Origin: Undibacterium piscinae
GTDB lineage: Bacteria; Pseudomonadota; Gammaproteobacteria; Burkholderiales; Burkholderiaceae_D
Direction of reading: 5' to 3'
Assembly: GCA_003970805.2 (NCBI GenBank)
Contig: CP051152.1
Location: 2,914,001-2,978,000, forward strand
Length of the DNA stretch: 64,000 nt
How positions within the stretch are numbered: position 1 is the first letter of the stretch; every line of letters starts with the position of its first letter. Under the pieces are notes generated by a model. It worked only from the letters and a program-made list of their open reading frames with translations. It was not told the origin of the DNA and did no database searches. The position numbers and the translations under genes are program-made. Shown here in pieces: positions 5,247 through 13,304 of this stretch.

Positions 5247-7292
5247 ATGCCAGCCCAGATCTCGCCCCTGTCTGACCAGCAGCGCCTGAGCTTAGGGCTG
5301 CTGATCTCCCTGAGCCTACACGCGCTGTTGTTGAATCTGGCCTTCAATGCGCAGGGGCTGGGGCATGCTGGATTAGCCTCAGTCTGGCCAGAGCGCCGCT
5401 ACGAAATCCCCGCTCTGCATATTGCTCTCACTGCGCCTGCCGCAGCATTGGCTGCGCCCGTTGCGCCCTTGCTGAGTGCCGAGCTAGCACCGCCAATAGC
5501 GCTGCCACCGCAAGGGATCACGCTCACGCAATTCAGCGCCACACCCGCAGCGCTGCCGCCTGCCACGATCGCCGCGCAGAGTCCGCCGAAAAAAACGCGC
5601 AAGGCCAAGCAGCGGGCCGCATCCGCGAGTGCCGCCGTGCTTGCGCCTTTAGCAGCCGAGCAGCCAGCGCTGAAAAAACCCAGCTTACCGACGACTAGCG
5701 CAGACTTGATCGCGCTGGCGAAGGCTGAACAACCCAACTGGCGCGTGCCTGCTAGGCCCGAGTTGCCAACGGCTGTCAGTGCGGTCGCCACGCCGCCACT
5801 AACAGAACCGGTCGCACTGACCGAGCCAGCGCAAGATCCGCAAAATGAGGCTGAAAAACGCGTCGCTGAGTCCCAGGAAATAGCAAAGCAGGCGGACGCA
5901 CAACAAGAGGCTGTGCGCCAGGAAAATGCGCGGCTAGAAGCGCTGAGAATAGAAACTGAGCGCCAGCAACTAGCCCAGCAAACAGCGGCAAAACTGGCTG
6001 CGGTGCAGCAAGAAATTAGCCGTCAGGAAGCGGCGCGTGCCGATGCCGCCAAGCTTGCAGAGAAGCTTGCAACTAAGCTTGCAACTAAGCTTGCAGATAA
6101 GCTTGCAGATAAGCTCGCCGCTGAGCAAGCCGCCGAGCGCCAAGAAGCAGCCAAAAAAGTCGCTGCACAACAACTGGCGAAGCTGCAAGAGGCGGCACAA
6201 CTAGAGGCCGCCCGCAGCGAAGCGGCACGGCTAGCCACGGCAAACTTAGCAGCCGCAAAATTAGAGACTGAACACCAGCAACTAGCCCAACAATCAGCGG
6301 CAAAACTGGCTGCGGCGCAGCAAGAAATTAGCCGTCAGGAAGCGGCGCGTGTCGAAGCCGCCAGGCTTGCAGATAAGCTCGCCGCTGAGCAAGCCGCGGA
6401 GCGCCAAGAGGCAGCCAAAAAAGTCGCCGCGCAACAGCAGGCGAAGCTGCAAGAGACGGCACAACTAGAAGCCGCCCGCAGCGAAGCGGCACGGCTAGCA
6501 ACAGCAAGCTTAGAAGCCGCAAAAATAGAGACTGAACGCCAGCAACTAGCCCAGCAATCAGCGGCAAAACTGGCCGCGGCGCAGCAAGAAGCGAGCCGTC
6601 AGGAAGCGGCGCGTGCCGAAGCCGCCAGGCTTGCAGATAAGCTTGCAACTAAGCTCGCCGCTGAGCAAGCCGCAGCCCAACAACTGGCGCAGCTGCAAGA
6701 CGCGAAATTGCAAGACGCCGCACGGCAAGCCGCAGCGCTAGCCGAGAGCGCTCGTCAGGTCGCCGCACAACAAGAGAGCAGCCGCCGCCTCGCGCTAGAG
6801 TTGGAAGCGAAGCGCTTAGCGGCCTTGCAAGCCGAGGCCGAACAACGTCAGGAAAAACTGCGCGCCATCGGTAGGCAGTTGAACTTAGAAGCGGCACAGC
6901 GCGATGCTGCGGCCCTGCGTAAGTTACCCTCGACCAGCGGCGCGCGGCGCGGCAGAATTTTGGCACGCACCGATCCCAACCCAGAGCTGGCCGCGTACGC
7001 GCAAACCTGGGGCAACAAGATAGAGCGCAGCATGAGTTTAGACATGGTACGCGAGGCGCTTAAACAGCCGCACCTCGATCCCATGGTGATGGTGGCGGTG
7101 CGCAGCGACGGCTCGGTGGAGTCGGTCACTTTTGCGGTCTCCAGCGGCGTGCCGGCGATAGACGAAGCGATACGCCGCATCGTCTACAGTCAGGTCAATT
7201 ACCCGGCATTTCCGGCGGCGTTACTCAAGGATTATGATGTGATAGAAATCCGCAGAACCTGGTACTTCGACAGCAGCATACGGCTGTACTGA
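5247..7292 (+). CDS. TonB/TolA-like envelope protein with long Ala-Glu-Lys repeat region
   Basis: 681 residues. A short cytoplasmic N-terminus is followed by one membrane helix (about residues 13-32, SLGLLISLSLHALLLNLAFN), a Pro/Ala-rich stretch to about residue 190, then a ~370-residue Ala/Gln/Glu/Lys-rich region likely to be a long helix or coiled coil, and a C-terminal TonB/TolA-type domain (about 595-681) with SDGSVESVTFAVSSG and DEAIRRIV. The layout matches proteins that carry force from the inner membrane to outer-membrane partners. No exbB/exbD/tolQR neighbours are seen, so the partner is unknown. The middle is built from DNA-level tandem repeats starting near 5952, 6264 and 6526. A terminator hairpin follows at 7300-7350. 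Confidence 0.75.
   Translation: MPAQISPLSDQQRLSLGLLISLSLHALLLNLAFNAQGLGHAGLASVWPERRYEIPALHIALTAPAAALAAPVAPLLSAELAPPIALPPQGITLTQFSATPAALPPATIAAQSPPKKTRKAKQRAASASAAVLAPLAAEQPALKKPSLPTTSADLIALAKAEQPNWRVPARPELPTAVSAVATPPLTEPVALTEPAQDPQNEAEKRVAESQEIAKQADAQQEAVRQENARLEALRIETERQQLAQQTAAKLAAVQQEISRQEAARADAAKLAEKLATKLATKLADKLADKLAAEQAAERQEAAKKVAAQQLAKLQEAAQLEAARSEAARLATANLAAAKLETEHQQLAQQSAAKLAAAQQEISRQEAARVEAARLADKLAAEQAAERQEAAKKVAAQQQAKLQETAQLEAARSEAARLATASLEAAKIETERQQLAQQSAAKLAAAQQEASRQEAARAEAARLADKLATKLAAEQAAAQQLAQLQDAKLQDAARQAAALAESARQVAAQQESSRRLALELEAKRLAALQAEAEQRQEKLRAIGRQLNLEAAQRDAAALRKLPSTSGARRGRILARTDPNPELAAYAQTWGNKIERSMSLDMVREALKQPHLDPMVMVAVRSDGSVESVTFAVSSGVPAIDEAIRRIVYSQVNYPAFPAALLKDYDVIEIRRTWYFDSSIRLY
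5952..6690 (+). repeat. tandem repeats inside the TonB/TolA-like gene
   Basis: Three near-identical blocks start at about 5952, 6264 and 6526 (first two ~312 and ~262 bp, third partial). Each begins ETERQQLAQQ or a close variant and continues with AAKLAA and QEISRQEAAR. Within the first block a 12 bp unit around AAGCTTGCA is repeated five times (6050-6115, LATK/LADK). High DNA identity indicates recent expansion. Confidence 0.85.
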
Positions 7293-7299
7293 TGAAACC

Positions 7300-7350
7300 A
7301 AAAAAGCGCAAAAAAATACCAGAAATAAGTGAATTTTTTTGTGCTTTTTT
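7300..7350 (+). terminator. rho-independent terminator after the TonB/TolA-like gene
   Basis: AAAAAAGCGCAAAAAA at 7300-7316 can pair with TTTTTTTGTGCTTTTTT at 7334-7350 around a ~17-base loop. The stem is AT-rich, and the right arm supplies the T-run. It starts 8 bases after the stop codon at 7292. Confidence 0.6.
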
Positions 7351-7698
7351 GAGTACCAAGACATACTTAAAAAAAATTTAAATCCCATCGTAGTCGTGTG
7401 TTTTTATTGTGCTTTGCCAGCATGATTACCAAGGTCGCTAACTGCGAAGGCTCGTAATCCTTGCAAAATTTTGTTATACTGGAACCAGATTGATTGGCTG
7501 TTATAAATTTTTTTTAGCAGCATAAATTAATTTCTCATTAGGCACAGCCTAAGCTGAAAGTGAGTCTTGTCTAGCATCCCTGCTAAGCAATTTCTCGCGA
7601 CGAAAATCCCGACAAAACGTCACCCCGACGTGAAGCAACTTGTTTTAAGTGAAGTTCAAACGAACCATCTCAAACAAGATTTCTAGGAGGAAGTACTC
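7351..7698 (+). other. long leader region of the HPF/RaiA-family gene
   Basis: No gene is visible here. TATACT at 7475-7480 is a fair -10 hexamer, but its -35 is weak. At 7541-7556 AGGCACAGCCTAAGC has the GG-N10-GC spacing of a sigma-54 promoter with imperfect hexamers. From either site the leader would be 130-210 bases. A strong AGGAGG ribosome-binding site lies at 7686-7691. Promoter assignments are guesses. Confidence 0.3.
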
Positions 7699-8049
7699 AT
7701 GCAAATTCAGATCAACACCGACAGAAATATCTCTGGCCACGAAGCACTCTCTCACAAAGTGGAAGCGCTCATACAGCACGCTCTGCATCGTTTCGCCGAT
7801 AGAATTACCCGCGTTGAAGCGCATCTGAGCGACGTCAATGGTGCGGCAAAACCTGGGCCTCACGATAAGCGCTGCTTACTCGAAGTACGCCTCTCCGGAC
7901 TACAGCCTATGTCGGTTACCGAAACCGCAGAAACGCTAGAGCAAGCGGTTAATGGCGCCAGCAAAAAAATGATCAGCATGCTCGATACCAGCGTGGGACG
8001 ATTGAACAAGATAGATCGTAGCGTTCCCGACTTAGAGACTTCCGAGTAA
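7699..8049 (+). CDS. HPF/RaiA family ribosome-associated protein
   Basis: 116 residues with the beta-alpha-beta-beta-beta-alpha pattern of hibernation-promoting factors: MQIQINTDRNISGHE, a helix ending in HRFADRITRVEAHLSDVNG, strands with KRCLLEVRLSGLQPMSV, then a basic helix (LEQAVNGASKKMISMLDTSV). Such proteins bind the decoding region of the ribosome in slow growth. It has only the short domain, without the dimerising extension of long HPF. A strong AGGAGG site precedes the start and a terminator follows at 8083-8126. It does not sit in the usual rpoN operon, so it may be a paralogue of the housekeeping factor. Confidence 0.8.
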   Translation: MQIQINTDRNISGHEALSHKVEALIQHALHRFADRITRVEAHLSDVNGAAKPGPHDKRCLLEVRLSGLQPMSVTETAETLEQAVNGASKKMISMLDTSVGRLNKIDRSVPDLETSE

Positions 8050-8082
8050 GCTTCTCTGAACAGATTTATTTTTGTAGTAGAC

Positions 8083-8126
8083 AAAAAAAGAGCCGCATCG
8101 ATTTTTAATTGATGCGGCTCTTTTTT
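8083..8126. terminator. bidirectional rho-independent terminator
   Basis: A perfect 10 bp stem (GAGCCGCATC at 8090-8099 with GATGCGGCTC at 8111-8120) is flanked by A7 on the left and T6 on the right. It lies between the + strand HPF-type gene and the - strand thioredoxin-like gene and can serve both. Confidence 0.85.
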
Positions 8127-8215
8127 CTGCGCCGCGCGCCAGGTCTGTGTAAGCGCTATGCGCCTGCTGGCTTGCATGCCGAAAAATATACTCTGTCAGA
8201 GTTTAGGCTGGTTTT

Positions 8216-8695
8216 TTATCGCCCTTCAGCCACTTCGGATAACAGCTGGCCAATCGCCGCGCCTATACTGAGATCGTCTTTTTGGCCGAAACGATGCATG
8301 CGCAGCAGGCCATTTTTATCGATCAACATGAAACTGGGCGTGCCCTGCATTTGGTAGGCTCGCATGGTGAGTGGCAGACCAGCCTGGCCGTCTGGTGTAT
8401 CGACCGCGATTGGCATGCTGAGTTGATGTTGCGCGATAAAGCCAGCCAGTGCCGTAGGCTGCATCTGCGCATGATTTTCAAACACGGTGTGCAAACCGAG
8501 TACCGCCACATCTTGGGGATCAAACAGATCAAAGATACGCTGCAACTGCGGCACGCTGTGATGGACGCAAGCCGGACACAGCATTTGGAAGGCACTCAGC
8601 ACGATGACTTTGCCGCGCAAAGATTCCAGACTCAAAGCATGTTCGGTATTAAACCACTGGCTTACCTGTAAAGCTGGGGCTAAGCGCGGATGCAT
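8216..8695 (-). CDS. thioredoxin-like/AhpC-TSA family thiol protein
   Basis: 159 residues with a thioredoxin fold. The active-site-like motif is MLCPACVHHSVP (CPAC, about residues 40-43), after a strand GKVIVLSAFQ. The cis-proline loop is MQGTPSFMLIDKNG (about 115-128). No signal peptide is visible, so a cytoplasmic place is likely, unlike TlpA/ResA, which are exported. The CPAC dithiol suggests a reductase or a peroxiredoxin-like role. It stands alone, upstream of the serine hydrolase gene on the same strand but 89 bases away. Confidence 0.75.
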   Translation of the reverse strand: MHPRLAPALQVSQWFNTEHALSLESLRGKVIVLSAFQMLCPACVHHSVPQLQRIFDLFDPQDVAVLGLHTVFENHAQMQPTALAGFIAQHQLSMPIAVDTPDGQAGLPLTMRAYQMQGTPSFMLIDKNGLLRMHRFGQKDDLSIGAAIGQLLSEVAEGR

Positions 8696-8784
8696 AAGAT
8701 CGCCTTAAGACTGGAAACGACATTGTGACTGTGCGACACAGAGGCCCGCAGTGCAGCGCTCTGTGCAGCGCTCTGTGTCACGCC

Positions 8785-10002
8785 TCATTGCGCGCTTAAG
8801 CCTGCCTCCGCATCCAGCGCTTTTTGTACTGCACGATAAAAGTCATCACGCGATGCCGTCGCTGTGGCATCGCGCGCGCCGCCGGCCCAGTTGGCGTTAG
8901 AGACGATCACCAGCTTGCGTTGGGGGTCGATGAAAATACCTTGGCCAAAAATCCCGCGCGCAGCAAAACTGCCATCGCTATTGGTCCACCATTGATAGCC
9001 ATAACCGCGCTCAGGCTTACCGATGCCGATACGCGTGCTGGTGGCTTCTTGCAGCCAGCCTTCTGGCAGTATGCTGTGTCCATTACTCATGGCACCGTTC
9101 AGAATAAATTGCCCGAAACGCGCATAGTCGCGCGCCGCAGCCTGGATGCAACAGCCACTTATTTCCTGCCCGGTTTTACTCAGTATCCAGGTGGCGGGTT
9201 GCTGCATGCCGGCCGGTACCCACACTTTTTCAGATAGATAGCTGGCGAGACTTTTTTTGGTGGCGCGATTAATTAAAATACCGACTAGATTGGTCTCGCC
9301 GGTGCTGTAGTGCCAGCGCGTGCCGGGCGCCACTTCGCGTGGCAATTGGCGCATATAACTGAGCAGCGCATCGCTACCGTCGGCAGGCTTGTGGTTATTG
9401 AATTTCGCCACATCGGAATTCGGGTCGGCGTAGTCTTCATTCCACTTGACGCCCGATGTCATGGTCAGCAATTGGCGAATACTGACCTGCTCATAGGCCG
9501 AGCCTTTCAGCTCTGGCACATAGGCGCTGACCATCTCATCCATGCTCTTGATGTAGCCATCCTTGATTGCGGCACCGAGTAGGGTAGAAGTAAACGATTT
9601 GGCGACCGAGAAACTGGTCCAGCGCCCGGCCGCGTCAAAACCCAAGCCATAGCGCTCCATGCGTAACTTGCCATCCTGTAGCACGATCAGCGCAGCGCTG
9701 CGCTGCATGGCCATATACGCATCGATATCGAGCTCTAACTTTAAGGGCGCGCCTAGTGGCAGGGCAGAAGGCGTGCTGGCAGCCGCGACGACCCGCGATT
9801 TGGCCAGTATCGGTAAGCGATCCAAGGCGCGAAACGCGGCATCGCGCTGCGGCTGGCTCCAAAACAGCACATCGCGGTTGGTTGGCATGCTCGCCAGCAG
9901 CCCTTGGGTTTCTATATCGAGGCTAAACCAGGCAGCCAGACCGGCCAGCCCTGCCAGCCCGAATACGCCAAGGCTAGTCCAAATAAGCTTTTTCAATTTC
10001 AA
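8785..10002 (-). CDS. serine hydrolase, beta-lactamase (class C-like) family
   Basis: 405 residues. An N-terminal hydrophobic segment (about 8-27) serves as signal anchor. The catalytic SxxK is in FSVAKSFTS (about residue 131), the second element is the tyrosine in WHYSTGE, and a third glycine-rich motif occurs near the C-terminus (GIFGQGIFIDP). This is the layout of class C-type esterases and D-aminopeptidases rather than true beta-lactamases, so resistance should not be assumed. It acts in the periplasm. Expected substrates are small esters, lactones or peptides; none can be named. Confidence 0.85.
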   Translation of the reverse strand: MKLKKLIWTSLGVFGLAGLAGLAAWFSLDIETQGLLASMPTNRDVLFWSQPQRDAAFRALDRLPILAKSRVVAAASTPSALPLGAPLKLELDIDAYMAMQRSAALIVLQDGKLRMERYGLGFDAAGRWTSFSVAKSFTSTLLGAAIKDGYIKSMDEMVSAYVPELKGSAYEQVSIRQLLTMTSGVKWNEDYADPNSDVAKFNNHKPADGSDALLSYMRQLPREVAPGTRWHYSTGETNLVGILINRATKKSLASYLSEKVWVPAGMQQPATWILSKTGQEISGCCIQAAARDYARFGQFILNGAMSNGHSILPEGWLQEATSTRIGIGKPERGYGYQWWTNSDGSFAARGIFGQGIFIDPQRKLVIVSNANWAGGARDATATASRDDFYRAVQKALDAEAGLSAQ

Positions 10003-10147
10003 TCGAATGCTCCTAAATTTTAGTGTATGGATGAGTCAGTCAAACAGCTAAAGACTGTATTCCAGAATGCATAAATTGTCACACTAATCATTGCTGGCAT
10101 CGACTCACTTTTCATCAAGACTGTCTTTTTCAGCTTATTGGATGGGC

Positions 10148-10178
10148 ATACGTTATTCCAATTAATGGAATAACGTAT
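10148..10178. promoter_or_regulatory. 13 bp-arm palindrome upstream of the YHS gene
   Basis: ATACGTTATTCCA at 10148-10160 is followed by a 5-base spacer and its exact complement TGGAATAACGTAT at 10166-10178. A shorter palindrome AGAATATTCT follows at 10188-10197. The site lies in the 285 bp gap between divergent genes, 110 bases before the YHS gene, and fits an operator better than a terminator because no T-run follows. Confidence 0.5.
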
Positions 10179-10287
10179 TGTAATTTTAGAATATTCTCCT
10201 TTAATTTGAAATTGATTAAAGTGTCTTCATTCGAAACGCATTGCGGATCGGAGTCGCAAACCTCTTACTCAATTTAAAGGAAGCATC

Positions 10288-10791
10288 ATGTTGAAGATCT
10301 CTCTAACTCGCCGTTTGGTTTTATCTGTTTTTGCCGCATCGATCGCTGCTGTCGCCAGTGTGCCACTCACCGCATTCGCTTATGATGAGGCGTCGACCAG
10401 CGCCATCAACCTGGACGCCAAACAGATAGCGCTCAAGGGTTACGATGCAGTTGCCTATTTCAGCGTGGGTGCACCGACTTTAGGCAATGCCCACTTCAGT
10501 GCTAAGCACGGTGCGGCAACTTACCATTTTGCGAATGCAGAAAATCGTGCCAAATTTATCGCCAATCCTGAGCATTTCGCACCGCAGTTCGGTGGCTTTT
10601 GTGCCATGGGTGTCGCCTTGGAAAAAAAGTTAGATGGTGACCCGCAAGCATGGCGTGTGGTGGATAACAAACTGTATCTGAATGTGAATAAAGACATACA
10701 GAAAAAATGGTTGGAAAACGTACCAGGCAATCTGAAAACCGCTCAGGGAAACTGGCCAACGATCAAAGACAAAACTCCAAATAGCCTGTAA
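10288..10791 (+). CDS. YHS domain-containing exported protein
   Basis: 167 residues. A signal peptide is clear (MLKISLTRRLVLSVFAAS to about ALTAFAYD, residues 1-32). The YHS core follows: ALKGYDAVAYFSVG and GAATYHFANAENRAKF, with FAPQFGGFCAMGVA carrying the conserved Cys. YHS domains are small modules often linked to metal handling or copper proteins; for this exported type the exact role is unknown. A GGA-containing ribosome-binding site (AAAGGAAGC) precedes the ATG. It is followed by glutaredoxin and DoxX genes, separated from them by a 100 bp palindromic element. Confidence 0.85.
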   Translation: MLKISLTRRLVLSVFAASIAAVASVPLTAFAYDEASTSAINLDAKQIALKGYDAVAYFSVGAPTLGNAHFSAKHGAATYHFANAENRAKFIANPEHFAPQFGGFCAMGVALEKKLDGDPQAWRVVDNKLYLNVNKDIQKKWLENVPGNLKTAQGNWPTIKDKTPNSL

Positions 10792-10850
10792 GTGCAGAGC
10801 TTTTATCGAAGCAAGATCAGTCTGGTATGCAACACGCTAGACTGATTTTA

Positions 10851-10950
10851 GGACTTACGCAAAACTGTCCCAGCTAGGCGTGCCGCCGAAGACAGTACTT
10901 CAGTACGGCAAGGCGGATACAACGACGCTGGGGCGGTTTTGCGTAAGTCC
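10851..10950. repeat. 100 bp element with long terminal inverted repeats
   Basis: GGACTTACGCAAAAC at 10851-10865 is matched at the far end by GTTTTGCGTAAGTCC at 10936-10950. Pairing continues inward (CCAGC with GCTGG). The centre holds a second hairpin around AGTACTTCAGTAC. It sits exactly between the YHS and glutaredoxin genes. The layout is that of a non-autonomous miniature element or large REP, and it may affect read-through to grxC. Confidence 0.85.
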
Positions 10951-10972
10951 TATTTTTAAAGAAGATAGCATC

Positions 10973-11242
10973 ATGAACAAAATCACCATGTACAGCACTT
11001 TAAGCTGTCCTTACTGCGCAGGCGCAGAACAGTTGATGCAACAAAAAGGCATCGCCTACGACAAAATTTTAGTCGACCGTGACCCTGGCGAATTGAGCAA
11101 AATGATGCAGCGCTCGGGTAGGCGCAGCGTGCCGCAACTGTTTATCGGCGAGACGCATATAGGCGGATTCGATGACCTGAATGCACTCGAACTAGCCGGT
11201 GGTTTAGCGCATTTGAGCGCGCCACCCACCGACTCAGCATAA
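10973..11242 (+). CDS. grxC: glutaredoxin 3
   Basis: 89 residues starting MNKITMYSTLSCPYCAGAEQ. The CPYC dithiol active site is at residues 12-15. The conserved SVPQLFIGETHIGGFDDL supplies the cis-proline (TVP-type) and glutathione-binding GGFDD motifs. Length is normal for Grx3. It reduces disulfides and ribonucleotide reductase with glutathione in the cytoplasm. The frame is open further upstream, but that part is the palindromic element, so ATG 10973 is preferred; a weak AAAGAAG sequence precedes it. Confidence 0.9.
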   Translation: MNKITMYSTLSCPYCAGAEQLMQQKGIAYDKILVDRDPGELSKMMQRSGRRSVPQLFIGETHIGGFDDLNALELAGGLAHLSAPPTDSA

Positions 11243-11320
11243 ATTTTAATCGGATGACCGAGAGCCGCTGGCGCAGGTTTGACATAGGCTTGACAACACA
11301 ACGCCTGGGAGGGCAGCACG

Positions 11321-11782
11321 ATGTTGATAATGGAGACAATTTTAAACGCTGAAAAATGTGCGACAGTGCTGCAAGCCCGCCTTGCGCCACTAGTGCAACT
11401 AGCGGCGCGTGGCTATATTGCCAAAATATTTTTCTGGTCGGGCTTAAGCAAATGGCGCGACTGGGCTAGCACGCTGGGCTTATTTGAAGAGGAATATCAT
11501 GTGCCGCTGTTAGCACCTGAGCTAGCGGCTTATCTGGCCACCGGCTGCGAGTTGTTACTGCCGATTTTATTGTTGCTCGGCCTGATGAGCCGGCTCTCTG
11601 CTGCCGGCTTATTCTTACTCAATATTGTCGCCGTGATTGCCTACTACCATGTGCTGGGCGATATGCCTGTCGCACTGCAAGACCATCTGGAATGGGGAAT
11701 CATCCTGGCGCTCTTGATGGTCGCTAAGCCTGGCATATTGAGCCTGGATTATTGGCTAAGCGCTCGATCCAAAACGCCATAA
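11321..11782 (+). CDS. DoxX family membrane protein
   Basis: About 150 residues with four membrane helices. The typical DoxX pattern is seen: ARGYIAKIFFWSGLSKWRDW near residue 35-50, then LLAPELAAYLATGCELLLPILLLLG and a C-terminal helix pair ending with a LEWGIILALLM segment. Starts at ATG 11321 or ATG 11330 (METILNAEK). DoxX proteins are linked to thiosulfate oxidation in archaea and to oxidative-stress complexes in bacteria. Here the neighbours are a YHS protein and glutaredoxin, so a redox role is plausible but inferred. A copy of the ~70 bp palindromic repeat follows 30 bases later. Confidence 0.85.
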   Translation: MLIMETILNAEKCATVLQARLAPLVQLAARGYIAKIFFWSGLSKWRDWASTLGLFEEEYHVPLLAPELAAYLATGCELLLPILLLLGLMSRLSAAGLFLLNIVAVIAYYHVLGDMPVALQDHLEWGIILALLMVAKPGILSLDYWLSARSKTP

Positions 11783-11814
11783 TTTTGACGATTTTTAGCT
11801 TGCACAAATTCGTA

Positions 11815-11880
11815 TGCGCAAGCTGTATGCGGCTGCTGGCAGGATATTGGCCTGCAGGCCGCATCCGATATGCGCAAGCT
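11815..11880. repeat. ~70 bp dispersed palindromic repeat, copy A
   Basis: TATGCGCAAGCTGTATGCGGC pairs with GCCGCATCCGATATGCGCAA around GGCCTGCAGGCC. Same family as copies at 17409, 22269, 23130, 26540, 27353, 29452 and 61356, and degraded ones at 13198 and 16603. This copy follows the doxX stop codon. Confidence 0.8.
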
Positions 11881-11899
11881 GTTTCAAAATACTGAATAT

Positions 11900-12439
11900 T
11901 TAGTGCGCAGCGCTGCTCTGTGTACTGATGGGTAGCGAATGCAGCAAGCTGGTGCTTAGATCGCCGTTAGTGCCGATCGCAATCTGATACACTCGGTCGA
12001 ATTCTGTTTCGGCCATCGCTGGCACAGCTTGGCCTCCGAGCAGACGCACCAATTCGGGTACGGTATTCGAATGGCCGACTAATAGCGTGTTGCCCGGTAG
12101 CGCACGCAATTGCTGGGCCAAGGCGGCCATCGCGCTGGGCGTGTTGGCATGGTAAGTTTGCGTAGTGAGATTGCGCAGCGTGGCTAGCGGAGCGGCAGTT
12201 TGTCGGGTGCGCTCAAAGGTGGTGGTAAAGATGTAGGCGATGCCAGCATCTTTCAGTGTCGCGGCAATATTCTGGGCCCTGATCAGACCTGCAGGCGAGA
12301 GCGCCGGATCGGTGCTGGCATCGGCCTTCTCGGCGTGCCGGGTGACATAAATAAATTTACTCTCAGCATTCGCCAGGGAGGGTAACAGTGTCGCCAGCAG
12401 CAATGCGAGCGCGCCAAGTACACGAGATAGAAATGTCAT
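11900..12439 (-). CDS. exported histidine phosphatase family protein
   Basis: 179 residues. A signal peptide runs to about LANAES (residues 1-26). The catalytic motif is YVTRHAEKAD, with the RHAE histidine at about residue 35. The partner histidine is in LLVGHSNTVPEL (about 122). This is the phosphoglycerate mutase-like (branch 1) fold, in the small periplasmic type similar to SixA/Ais-like phosphatases. It likely removes phosphate from a small or envelope substrate; the substrate is not deducible. It is 40 bases from the GNAT gene on the same strand. Confidence 0.85.
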   Translation of the reverse strand: MTFLSRVLGALALLLATLLPSLANAESKFIYVTRHAEKADASTDPALSPAGLIRAQNIAATLKDAGIAYIFTTTFERTRQTAAPLATLRNLTTQTYHANTPSAMAALAQQLRALPGNTLLVGHSNTVPELVRLLGGQAVPAMAETEFDRVYQIAIGTNGDLSTSLLHSLPISTQSSAAH

Positions 12440-12479
12440 ACAAATTCCTTTTGGGTGAGATGCTTAGGCCGCGTGCTCG

Positions 12480-13031
12480 TCAAACCGCTATTTGATAGCA
12501 CAGCATTTCTTCTGGACCGTCTGGGCTAGGGTAGCTATCGCGTTTAAAAAATTGCATACCGAGTTTTTCCATGACGCCAATCGATGACAGATTCGCTGGG
12601 TCGACGATGGCCGAGACATGGCTGACCTCGGCTTGCTGCGCCAACATCTGCAGAACGGCTTTGGCCGCTTCTGTGGCATAGCCTTTGCCCCAAGTCATTT
12701 GCTTGAAGCGCCAGCCTATTTCTATATCATGCAAAGCAGGGGTATCGCTAAAAAAGCCCATGGGGCGCACTAAGATCCAACCGATAAAGCAGGACGGGTT
12801 ATCCAATTGGCTTGCCAGCGTGGTCACCTTCCATAGACCCCAGCCTTGCGCTGGATTGGTATACGCGCGCATACGTGGCAAGGTTGCGTTTTTAATTTCA
12901 TCCATAGTCGCGGCTCTGCCACCATTGATAAAGCGCATGACCACAGGATCTTGGTCCAATTCAAACAATAATGGCGCATCATTATCGTCCATCAATTCAA
13001 ACTGCAAACGCGCACTATTGGGAATTTTCAT
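12480..13031 (-). CDS. GNAT family N-acetyltransferase (RimJ-like)
   Basis: 183 residues from ATG 13031, chosen because AAGGAAAATAGT precedes it. A longer frame to 13133 lacks support. The protein has the order of the ribosomal-protein-alanine acetyltransferase type: LQFELMDDNDAPLLFELDQD, then PAQGWGLWKV, HDIEIGWRFKQMTWGKGYAT (acetyl-CoA binding loop) and VDPANLSSIGVMEKLGM. Such enzymes acetylate amino groups of proteins or small molecules. The motif A loop GKGYATEAAKAV is intact, so it should be active. Substrate unknown. Confidence 0.85.
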   Translation of the reverse strand: MKIPNSARLQFELMDDNDAPLLFELDQDPVVMRFINGGRAATMDEIKNATLPRMRAYTNPAQGWGLWKVTTLASQLDNPSCFIGWILVRPMGFFSDTPALHDIEIGWRFKQMTWGKGYATEAAKAVLQMLAQQAEVSHVSAIVDPANLSSIGVMEKLGMQFFKRDSYPSPDGPEEMLCYQIAV

Positions 13032-13197
13032 ACTATTTTCCTTGGCATAAGAGCTGATCATGATAAGGCGTTTTATGCGCGCCACACAAGCGCACTGCCG
13101 CACGCAGACTCGAAAAACTAAGCCTCCGCTCAAGCCTTGATAGCGGCCGGTTCTATCGCTTGCTTCAGCAAGCTGAGATGTCGACCATCAAAAACCG

Positions 13198-13262
13198 TCT
13201 GCGCAATATCCAGATGCTGAAGCTTTTGATTGGCGCACGGAGATGGCGTGTTGGGTTTTGAA
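13198..13262. repeat. degraded copy of the ~70 bp palindromic repeat
   Basis: GTCTGCGCAATATCCAGATG and GGAGATGGCGTGTTGGGTTT retain both ends of the family, but the central GGCCTGCAGGCC hairpin is lost. It lies in the 170 bp gap between the GNAT and LysE genes. Confidence 0.55.
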
Positions 13263-13304
13263 AAGCCTGAAATTTTAAAACAACCCTCAGCATTTTCTTC
13301 AGCT

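Noticed and set aside
5399..7180. Several long - strand frames inside the TonB/TolA-like gene
   Set aside because: They mirror the Ala/Gln/Lys repeats of the real gene on the other strand and have biased, low-complexity composition, with no start signals.
8747..8776. Short tandem GTGCAGCGCTCT repeat
   Set aside because: Only two 12 bp units in a gap, with no effect on a gene or wider recurrence seen.
8785..10002. True class C beta-lactamase (antibiotic resistance)
   Set aside because: SxxK and the Tyr motif are shared with esterases and peptidases of the same fold; no ampC-specific features or ampR neighbour are seen.
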